6,309 nt of DNA from Chloroflexota bacterium (GTDB taxonomy: Bacteria > Chloroflexota > Dehalococcoidia > SAR202 > UBA11138), in NCBI GenBank assembly GCA_022561955.1, contig JADFQF010000093.1:1-6309 (forward strand), written 5' to 3'. The position numbers and the translations under genes are program-made. The notes beneath the pieces are model-generated. The model was not told where the DNA came from. It saw nothing but the letters and a program-made list of their open reading frames with translations, and did not search any database. Positions 1 to 4,634 of this stretch are shown here, in pieces. Positions within the stretch are counted from its first letter, which is position 1. Every line of letters begins with the position of its first letter.

Positions 1-273
1 GATGATGGACCGGCCAACGGTCTGGCCGGCCAGGCTGGTGCCGCCTCCCCGTGGCAACACGGAGACCTTGTGGCGGTTCGCGGTCTCCACGACGGCGATT
101 ACGTCCTCGGCGTTCCGGGGGATGACTACTCCGATGGGCTCGATCTGGTAGAGGCTGGCGTCGGTGCTGTAGAGCATCCGGGTCATCTTGTCGAAGCGGA
201 CCTCACCGGACACGAGCGATTTCAGGTCTTCGACCAGCGCTCTCGTATCTGCTTCTGCTGCTTGAACGGTCAT
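1..273 (-). CDS. FAD-binding oxidoreductase (GlcD / D-lactate dehydrogenase type), N-terminal part only
   Basis: The first 91 residues of a flavoprotein are visible; the rest lies beyond the left edge. They include the start of an FAD_binding_4 (PCMH/VAO-type) domain: the stretch LYSTDASLYQIEPIGVVIPR at about 34-53, then the FAD pyrophosphate-binding loop PRGGGTSLAGQ at 74-84. This N-terminus most resembles the long proteins that join a GlcD-like flavin domain to an iron-sulfur GlpC-like half, which oxidise 2-hydroxyacids such as D-lactate or glycolate and pass electrons to the respiratory chain. The fusion itself cannot be checked here. The ATG at 273 is preceded by AAAGGAG with a 4-base spacer, which fixes the start. 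The gene lies 143 bases downstream of the exchanger gene on the same strand and has a possible promoter of its own at 330-358. Family assignment is firm; substrate is unknown. Confidence 0.88.
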   Translation of the reverse strand, partial: MTVQAAEADTRALVEDLKSLVSGEVRFDKMTRMLYSTDASLYQIEPIGVVIPRNAEDVIAVVETANRHKVSVLPRGGGTSLAGQTVGRSII

Positions 274-329
274 GGTGCTCCTTTGGCTTGAGCGCGGCGA
301 CGCCGTTATTCAGGGGGCTACGTTACATT

Positions 330-358
330 AGAATATCGGTTTCGTCGGGAGATGCAAA
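330..358 (-). promoter_or_regulatory. Possible sigma-70 promoter of the FAD oxidoreductase gene
   Basis: Read on the minus strand, TTTGCA (358-353, 4 of 6 matches to TTGACA) is followed after 17 bases by TATTCT (335-330, 4 of 6 matches to TATAAT). Transcription would begin near 323, giving a leader of about 50 bases before the ATG at 273. Spacing is ideal but both boxes are imperfect, so this is only a candidate. Confidence 0.3.
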
Positions 359-416
359 GCGTTTCGGTCAGGGCAGACTACGGCCGCTACTCATGATACC
401 GCATGTGGCGGTCCGT

Positions 417-1622
417 TTACTCGAAGCCGGTGCCAAAGATGTGCTTCAGACGGCGCCAGTTCATGGCCACCAACACGATGGACAGCCCGAAGAAAATATA
501 TGCGAAGATCATGCGATGCGCCGGATTGGGGAAGAAGAGGTGGGCGATAAAGAGCGTCAGCAACACCACGCCCGCGCGCCAGCTTATCAGGCGGGGCGCG
601 ATGAGAATGATGGCGAAGGTGGACATGGCCGTCATGAGAAGGAACTCGGCCGCCTGCCTATCGTCGATGGGGAAGCTCATTGCCTGACCGGCCGACCCGC
701 TGAAGATCAAGACCATGCTGCCTATGAGCAGTGTAAGCTGGTTGACCTCCGAGGATATCAGGGCGGTCAGCCCGGCGACCGGGTTTGCACGAAGCGCGAA
801 TAGGACCGCGATGATTATCTCGGGAGACTCCGAGGCCAGGGGCGCCAGCCACTGGATCAGCAGGAACTCATCTATGCCCAGCTCCGTGCCCATTTCGATG
901 AGGCCCTCCACGAAGGGCTCCGCGGCCACAAGAATGATGGCGGCGGCGTAAACGAACAGGAATATTACCCAGGTCCGCCGTTGCCATGTCTTGAACCCTC
1001 CCAGCAATGCCGCAACGCCCACCAGCTCGGGCTCCTCCGACTCCTTTCTGGAGCTCGCCCAGAGGTAGTAGATGAATAAGGCTATGAGGCCGATTGCGAG
1101 GACAATGTTGACCTCCTTCATGATGAAGATTAGCAGCGTCGCCGCAGTGGCGATCGCCAGCATTGGCATCTCCAACGTCATGAAGCCGCGCATGTCGAGG
1201 GTACGTTTCCGTTTTATCCAGAAGATGAGAATGACGGCGGACCAGCCGAGCCCTATCAGCAGCCGGTTGGCGCCGGTAACGTTGGCCGCGACCCTCCCCA
1301 TTTCCGGCGTGATTTCTCGAGTCACGACATCAAAGGACGAGCCGGCCTGGATGGCGAGGACGGTCTCGATGGCGTATTCGGGAAGGATGGCAATGAGGGC
1401 GAGCACCGCTATGGCGAGTGAGGCCGACACGTCCATCTGGGCCACCTCGGCAGCCCAGGACAGTAGGAAAGCGCCTCCAACGATACCTATGCCGTATATC
1501 AGCGCCGCGAGCAGAGGATCTAAGTGGACGCCCGAAAAGCGTAGGAAGACGGCCGGAAATCCCAGCGCTATGAAAGCGAATATCCAGACCCATAACCTAC
1601 GCTGGGCAATTTGAACGGCCAA
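417..1622 (-). CDS. CaCA-family cation (Na+/Ca2+ or H+/Ca2+) exchanger
   Basis: A 401-residue polytopic membrane protein with roughly 11-12 hydrophobic segments, a usual length for bacterial calcium/cation antiporters. It shows the two inverted alpha-repeats of the family. Repeat 1 has ILPEYAIET at 79-87 and ANRLLIG at 118-124. Repeat 2 has LAPLASESPEII at 259-270 and SSEVNQLTLLIG at 290-301. The Pro-Glu pairs (E82 and E268) match the ion-binding glutamates known in NCX-type exchangers. A hydrophilic loop rich in charge (about 189-200) separates the two halves. The family exports Ca2+ or a similar cation in exchange for Na+ or H+; ion specificity cannot be read here. The start is TTG at 1622: AAGGCGG sits 5 bases upstream and an in-frame stop lies shortly before. 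A better GGAGG at 1654-1658 has no start codon at workable distance. The gene is separated from the upstream GreA-like gene by a terminator, so it probably has its own promoter. Confidence 0.9.
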   Translation of the reverse strand: MAVQIAQRRLWVWIFAFIALGFPAVFLRFSGVHLDPLLAALIYGIGIVGGAFLLSWAAEVAQMDVSASLAIAVLALIAILPEYAIETVLAIQAGSSFDVVTREITPEMGRVAANVTGANRLLIGLGWSAVILIFWIKRKRTLDMRGFMTLEMPMLAIATAATLLIFIMKEVNIVLAIGLIALFIYYLWASSRKESEEPELVGVAALLGGFKTWQRRTWVIFLFVYAAAIILVAAEPFVEGLIEMGTELGIDEFLLIQWLAPLASESPEIIIAVLFALRANPVAGLTALISSEVNQLTLLIGSMVLIFSGSAGQAMSFPIDDRQAAEFLLMTAMSTFAIILIAPRLISWRAGVVLLTLFIAHLFFPNPAHRMIFAYIFFGLSIVLVAMNWRRLKHIFGTGFE

Positions 1623-1663
1623 ATTTTCCGCCTTGAAGTAAGCTAATACCTGTCCTCCGGCGA

Positions 1664-1669
1664 ACTATA
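1664..1669 (-). promoter_or_regulatory. Possible -10 box for the exchanger gene
   Basis: TATAGT on the minus strand (5 of 6 matches to TATAAT) lies between the upstream terminator hairpin and the TTG start at 1622, where a promoter is needed. I see no convincing -35 box 16-18 bases upstream, so the call is weak. Confidence 0.2.
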
Positions 1670-1686
1670 TCCCTTCGGACACCAAA

Positions 1687-1711
1687 GAAGACCTGCGGCA
1701 TGCAGGTCTTC
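1687..1711 (-). terminator. Hairpin terminator of the GreA-fusion gene
   Basis: On the minus strand a perfect 10-base-pair stem, GAAGACCTGC with GCAGGTCTTC, encloses the 5-base loop ATGCC and is followed by TTTGG. It begins about 30 bases after the stop codon of the GreA-fusion gene and lies before the exchanger gene. The T tract is short, so it may be leaky; there is no T tract on the plus-strand side, which supports minus-strand use. Confidence 0.6.
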
Positions 1712-1740
1712 AGAATGAATCGAAACGGGTCAACTTTTTG

Positions 1741-2556
1741 CTAATGGACCCTTACAATGCTATATCGTATCTTTCCGCGAGGGGTATCCACCTCGACGTT
1801 ATCTCCCGCGTTGCGGCCGACCAGGGCCTTGCCTAAAGGAGACACATCCGATATGCGGCCCTCCAGAGAATTGGCCTCCGTGCGGCTGACCAGCGTATAG
1901 CTCGCCTGTCGATTGCTGCCGACCTCTTTCACCGACACCTTTGTGCCGATCTTTACCGTCTTGCCGGACCTTCTCTTGGAGAGGTCGACTATTACGGCGT
2001 TGCTGAGGGAGTCTTCCAATTCCCTGATCCTAGATTCCACAAGGCCCAACTGTTCCCTCGCAGCCTCCAGGGGAGCGTTTTCTCGAACGTCCTTGTCGGC
2101 CGCCGCCTTTCTTATTTGAATGGCCAGGGGCGCTCGCTCGGATTTGAGCTTTTCGAGCTGGCCCGTCAGCTGAGTGAAACCCTCTTGGGTCAGTTCAACG
2201 ACTTCGACTTCCCTGATTTGCGAGCCGCGAGCTCGGCTCTTTGACTTTCGGATACGAACGTGCTGGGCGAGGTTTACTTCGATGATCCCTTGCTTTCTGA
2301 CATACGTGAGAAAGCCTCGAATGACCTGGAGCCGTTCCGTCGCCTGTGGGGTCGTGCCGTTGCCGCCTATCTGATCGGCGTACTCGCCAACCTCCGACGG
2401 GCGCATTTCGGAGAACTCTTTGTCAGGACCGCACCACTGTACGAACTTATGCAGCTCGCGGTGCGTCTTTTCGTGGTTTTCCTTGGCCTTCAAATTCTCA
2501 ACATAGAGACTAACTGCCTCAAGGAGGGTCTTAGAATCTCCGGCCTCCTGTATCAA
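1741..2556 (-). CDS. GreA-type transcription elongation factor fused to an N-terminal integrase-like (core-binding) domain
   Basis: Residue numbers count from an in-frame ATG at 2589. Residues about 18-115 look like the SAM-like core-binding domain of tyrosine recombinases (XerC/XerD type): a helix LLEAVSLYVENLK, then WCG, then RLQVIRGFLTYVRKQGIIEV. No recombinase catalytic domain follows. Residues about 130-282 are a full GreA: the antiparallel coiled coil (130-205) with DVRENAPLEAARE at its tip, keeping the two acidic residues (D167, E170) that in GreA reach into the RNA polymerase channel and promote transcript cleavage, then the FKBP-like C-terminal domain with SPLGKALVGRNAGDNVEVDTPRG (250-272). 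A role in rescuing backtracked polymerase follows from the family; DNA binding by the N-terminal part is inference. I place the start at TTG 2556 because AAGGAG lies 7 bases upstream and a promoter -10 box overlaps the ATG at 2589, which lacks a ribosome-binding site. The protein would then be 271 residues. Confidence 0.88.
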   Translation of the reverse strand: MIQEAGDSKTLLEAVSLYVENLKAKENHEKTHRELHKFVQWCGPDKEFSEMRPSEVGEYADQIGGNGTTPQATERLQVIRGFLTYVRKQGIIEVNLAQHVRIRKSKSRARGSQIREVEVVELTQEGFTQLTGQLEKLKSERAPLAIQIRKAAADKDVRENAPLEAAREQLGLVESRIRELEDSLSNAVIVDLSKRRSGKTVKIGTKVSVKEVGSNRQASYTLVSRTEANSLEGRISDVSPLGKALVGRNAGDNVEVDTPRGKIRYSIVRVH

Positions 2557-2563
2557 TGCATGT

Positions 2564-2569
2564 CTCCTT
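2564..2569 (-). promoter_or_regulatory. Ribosome-binding site deciding the GreA-fusion start
   Basis: AAGGAG on the minus strand, 7 bases before the TTG at 2556-2554. The in-frame ATG at 2589 has no comparable site. An out-of-frame ATG lies 2 bases after AAGGAG and meets a stop two codons later, so it is not a credible start. Confidence 0.55.
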
Positions 2570-2587
2570 GGTCGAGTTGTGCTTAAC

Positions 2588-2617
2588 ATGTTAATGAAGC
2601 GATGGCCGTCGTGTCAA
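2588..2617 (-). promoter_or_regulatory. Sigma-70 promoter of the GreA-fusion gene
   Basis: A perfect -35 box TTGACA (2617-2612) is followed after 18 bases by TAACAT (2593-2588, 4 of 6 matches). Transcription would begin near 2581, downstream of the ATG at 2589, leaving a leader of about 25 bases before the TTG start at 2556. The agreement between this promoter and the AAGGAG site is the main support for both. Confidence 0.5.
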
Positions 2618-2919
2618 TGCGTTTGTGAATGAAATAGCTGAAATGGAATATGGTCACCGAAAAGGTAGCTGTAGGGTCCATCATACGGGGAATCCGCTCA
2701 TCCCATCGATTCTACCGGTCGAGCAACCAGTTTAGATGGGTGGGCAAGGCCTGTTTCGGGCCTTGGATGAGGAGTGGGATTCAGGGTCGGAGGCTGTATA
2801 GAATCTGTCCGAGAAGCAATCGATGCCCCCGGCAGCTCTTCCAGTGAACTGAGGCGGACCGGCAAACTGAATAGCATTGAACCGGCCGGATGATATTGAT
2901 TAAAGCTCTTGCCCGGAGA
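2618..2919. other. Gene-free stretch between the Lrp gene and the GreA-fusion promoter
   Basis: I find no credible gene here. A 65-codon plus-strand frame (2650-2847) has no ribosome-binding site and an unconvincing composition. The stretch holds nested inverted repeats at 2697-2771, listed separately, and presumably the 3' end of the Lrp transcript. ACCGGC occurs twice near 2868-2894, and the palindrome CCGGCCGG lies in the same place, but no hairpin followed by a T tract is evident, so the Lrp terminator remains unidentified. Confidence 0.5.
2697..2771. repeat. Nested inverted repeats able to form a three-way junction
   Basis: Three perfect stems nest without conflict. The outer one is CTCATC (2697-2702) with GATGAG (2766-2771). 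Inside it are CCATC (2703-2707) with GATGG (2735-2739), and CAAGGCC (2745-2751) with GGCCTTG (2759-2765). Two of the three junctions have no unpaired bases. All pairs are Watson-Crick, so either strand could fold. It does not match a tRNA or any RNA family I recognise, and it has no T tract, so it does not look like an ordinary terminator. It may be an RNA element in the 3' region of the Lrp transcript, or chance. Confidence 0.3.
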
Positions 2920-3360
2920 CTAGATCGAGATTCCATACCTGCGTTTCTTGATGGCCAGGTTGATGAAGGTCTCCATCTTACGGACGCCCGAAATCATGCT
3001 GACCTTAGTGCGTAGGAAGGTGCTTAGCTCCTCCGACGACTTCAAAGTTGCCCACGCGAACACGTCAAACGAGCCCGTCGTAACCGACACCCAGTTGACC
3101 TCGTCCATTTCAGCGATCTTCTCGGCGACCTCGTCGATTCGGTTCGCGTCTACCTGAACGCCAATGAGCACTTCTGATTCGTAACCCAGCTTCTTGGGGT
3201 CGGGGAGGGCGACGACCTTGATGTATTCGTCTTGCATCAGGCGCTTGAGCCGCCTTCTGACGGTCTCTTCGCTCACGCCTATTTCTCGTGCAATGCCGGC
3301 ATTCGTGGCAGTTCCGTCATCCTGAAGTAAAGAAATAATTTTGATGTCTAAGTTATCCAT
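2920..3360 (-). CDS. Lrp/AsnC-family transcriptional regulator
   Basis: A 146-residue protein, close to the usual 140-165 of the family. The N-terminal DNA-binding domain (about 2-55) opens with MDNLDIKIISLLQDDGTATN and has its helix-turn-helix around 20-47 (IAREIGVSEETVRRRLKRL). The C-terminal RAM/AsnC ligand-sensing and oligomerisation domain (about 62-140) shows the beta-strand LIGVQV and the TTGSFDVF motif at 94-101, where the family binds effector at subunit interfaces. Such proteins usually form dimers or octamers and respond to amino acids or other small metabolites, often repressing their own gene. The ATG at 3360 is preceded by AGGA about 10 bases upstream, a modest site. A strong promoter with an inverted repeat over the -10 box lies just upstream, as expected for autoregulation. 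The divergent orphan genes at 3725-4529 are possible targets; its effector cannot be read from sequence. Confidence 0.93.
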   Translation of the reverse strand: MDNLDIKIISLLQDDGTATNAGIAREIGVSEETVRRRLKRLMQDEYIKVVALPDPKKLGYESEVLIGVQVDANRIDEVAEKIAEMDEVNWVSVTTGSFDVFAWATLKSSEELSTFLRTKVSMISGVRKMETFINLAIKKRRYGISI

Positions 3361-3388
3361 GCAATCTCAGTCCTAACATGATGAGTGA

Positions 3389-3406
3389 TTATACCGATGA
3401 GTATAA
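3389..3406. promoter_or_regulatory. Candidate operator overlapping the Lrp-gene promoter
   Basis: A perfect inverted repeat, TTATAC then 6 bases then GTATAA, covers the -10 box and the expected start of transcription of the Lrp-family gene. A protein bound here would block polymerase, and an AT-rich dyad of about 15-18 bases is the kind of site that Lrp/AsnC proteins bind. Autorepression is inferred. A second, weaker AT-rich dyad (CAAT and ATTG half-sites, 3426-3439) overlaps the -35 box and could be an additional site. Confidence 0.5.
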
Positions 3407-3428
3407 AATGCACTACGAAATCTGTCAA
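3400..3428 (-). promoter_or_regulatory. Strong sigma-70 promoter of the Lrp-family gene
   Basis: On the minus strand TTGACA (3428-3423, perfect) and TATACT (3405-3400, 5 of 6 matches) are separated by exactly 17 bases. Transcription should start near 3393, giving a leader of about 32 bases before the ATG at 3360. This is the best promoter in the window. Confidence 0.75.
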
Positions 3429-3440
3429 TTATTATATTGT

Positions 3441-3724
3441 CGTTCAGTGATGCGAGGCGAAAAGCCGTTCTGTATCGTTCATTATCAGCCTGATCCACCG
3501 TCGCATTATGTAATTGCCTCAAACGACGGCGACGCGGATTCTCGAATATCATAACCCTGTTGGAATTTTACCCAAATTTACACGTGTTCCGCAAATATTT
3601 CGTATCGGTTCACGAATTCAGACTATCGTACCTCGCCATGGCGCAGTGTCACAACTTGTCACTATAGGTTCCCGCGTATGGAACGGTTCTTCCACCCGAA
3701 TGTTCGCCGCCTTCTTCTAGACTT
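3441..3724. other. AT-richer gene-free stretch between divergent genes
   Basis: No credible gene is visible. A 68-codon plus-strand frame starting with TTG at 3514 has no ribosome-binding site and does not look like protein. The stretch is visibly richer in A and T than the flanking genes. It contains a 10-base palindrome CGCCATGGCG (3634-3643), a repeat of GTCAC either side of AACTT (about 3648-3662) and an imperfect GTTCC/GGAAC inverted repeat near 3668-3685. None forms a recognisable element. The promoter for the plus-strand gene at 3725 should lie here, but I see no good -35/-10 pair. Confidence 0.4.
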
Positions 3725-4054
3725 ATGGCCATAGCACACGTTCGCGTGAATCCGTGCGCTACGGAGAACCGGCCTGCGGCACCCTCTTACCGGGTCCAGG
3801 TATCAAGACTGGGAGTACCATTAGTGTCGGCCTCAACATCAACAGACCGCATAGAGCAGTTTTTTCATCACCTGGCGATTCTCAAAGACTATGCTCGCCG
3901 CGTCATCGGTGGGGGTGATATGCTCAGCACCATCGAAGAGGACGACAGGAAGCATCGCATTAGGCAGTTTCTAGACATCGGCCTCTCCTTTGACCTTACG
4001 GAGAAGGAGATGGTGACAATCCTGTTTCGCGAGCTTTTCACAGCGAATAGATAA
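3725..4054 (+). CDS. Hypothetical small protein, probably helical
   Basis: I do not recognise this 109-residue protein. The first 20 residues look unstructured. A likely beta-strand (YRVQVSRLG, 22-30) is followed by helix-like segments: RIEQFFHHLAILKDYARRVI (42-61), then an acidic-basic stretch EEDDRKHRIRQFLDIGL (about 70-86), then TEKEMVTILFRELF (92-105). No signal peptide, membrane segment or cysteine motif is present. The amphipathic pattern in the second half suggests a real folded protein. The start is uncertain: the ATG at 3725 has no ribosome-binding site and sits in the palindrome TATGGCCATA. An in-frame GTG at 3824 has GGGAG 8 bases upstream and would give 76 residues. It diverges from the Lrp gene and lies 124 bases before the next plus-strand gene. 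It could be an artefact, but I favour a real gene. Confidence 0.5.
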   Translation: MAIAHVRVNPCATENRPAAPSYRVQVSRLGVPLVSASTSTDRIEQFFHHLAILKDYARRVIGGGDMLSTIEEDDRKHRIRQFLDIGLSFDLTEKEMVTILFRELFTANR

Positions 4055-4110
4055 GCCCTACAACTCCTTCACACGCTTTTCGACTCTTTGTTCTTCCAAA
4101 CCCACTTAAC

Positions 4111-4140
4111 TTGATGCATTTCTCTTAATTGCGCTATCCT
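4111..4140 (+). promoter_or_regulatory. Possible promoter of the 4179-4529 gene
   Basis: TTGATG (4111-4116) and TATCCT (4135-4140) are 18 bases apart, each matching consensus at 4 of 6 positions. Transcription would start near 4147, leaving room for the GAGG at 4164-4167 in the leader. A competing option is GATAAT at 4167-4172 (5 of 6 matches), which would start transcription at or next to the ATG itself. Confidence 0.25.
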
Positions 4141-4178
4141 TTAAGGTAATACAAAACTGTAATGAGGATAATACGTTT

Positions 4179-4529
4179 ATGAGTAATGCCAATGGCGAGA
4201 GTTTCCGCGGGCAGCTCATCCTTCCAGGTGAGCAGGAGTCGAGGAGCGTGCGAATCGACGTTGAGCCGGACAGATCGGGCCTGACTCTCAGGTTTGATGC
4301 GCCGGTCGATGGCGATACCGATTGGGCGGGCTCAAACGTGCGGATCGCTCGCCGCCTCAAATATAGCGAGGTAGTATTCACGACCGTGGGCTTGCCTAAA
4401 GAGACTGTCGTGCTTACCTGGAAAATAAACGCGAGCCTTCTCGACGACTCAATTGCTGGCGTAATCATTCCCAAGCCCAATGACCAGAAGGTTACGGGTG
4501 AAAGAGGGTTCGTCCTCCACAGGGAGTGA
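4179..4529 (+). CDS. Hypothetical beta-rich protein
   Basis: A 116-residue soluble protein that I cannot assign. It has no signal peptide, membrane helix or cysteine. The sequence alternates in the manner of beta-strands: FRGQLILP (9-16), SVRIDVEP (23-30), GLTLRFDAP (34-42), EVVFTTVG (64-71), ETVVLTWKINASLL (75-88), then IAGVIIP, and it ends GERGFVLHRE. The layout of repeated strands closing with a G-x-F-x-L-x-R ending recalls small lipocalin-like beta-barrels, but that is only a resemblance. The ATG at 4179 is preceded by GAGG 11 bases upstream, rather far, and by a good -10 box ending 6 bases before it, so a leaderless transcript is possible. Its stop lies 105 bases from the end of the convergent dehydrogenase gene; I see no terminator between them. 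Confidence 0.7.
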   Translation: MSNANGESFRGQLILPGEQESRSVRIDVEPDRSGLTLRFDAPVDGDTDWAGSNVRIARRLKYSEVVFTTVGLPKETVVLTWKINASLLDDSIAGVIIPKPNDQKVTGERGFVLHRE

Positions 4530-4634
4530 GCGACGCGGAGCATGACTCGGCGGGGCTTGCGACTGGAACCCGGCGAGCGCGCGGGCAGCCGCTTGGTGTC
4601 CGGCCGATGTGCGACGCGCTACACGCGGCGCCTG

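Noticed and set aside
288..803. 171-codon plus-strand frame
   Set aside because: Mostly antisense to the exchanger gene, which has unmistakable family motifs; no protein-like features.
1072..1614. 180-codon plus-strand frame rich in Met, Ser and Ala
   Set aside because: Antisense shadow of the exchanger's hydrophobic segments.
1741..2589. A tyrosine recombinase or integrase marking a mobile element
   Set aside because: Only the core-binding-like domain is present; there is no Arg/His/Tyr catalytic domain, and no flanking att-type repeats or other mobile genes are visible.
2745..2765. Stem of 7 base pairs as a terminator for the Lrp gene
   Set aside because: No T tract follows on either strand, and it lies more than 150 bases beyond the Lrp stop codon.
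2650..2847. 65-codon plus-strand frame in the gap before the Lrp gene
   Set aside because: No ribosome-binding site, no domain, and a composition heavy in Arg, Ser and Cys that does not resemble the neighbouring genes.
3634..3643. CGCCATGGCG palindrome, and TATGGCCATA at 3724-3733, as operator sites
   Set aside because: Ten-base palindromes are expected by chance now and then; they differ from each other and from the dyad at the Lrp promoter, and no promoter lies with them.
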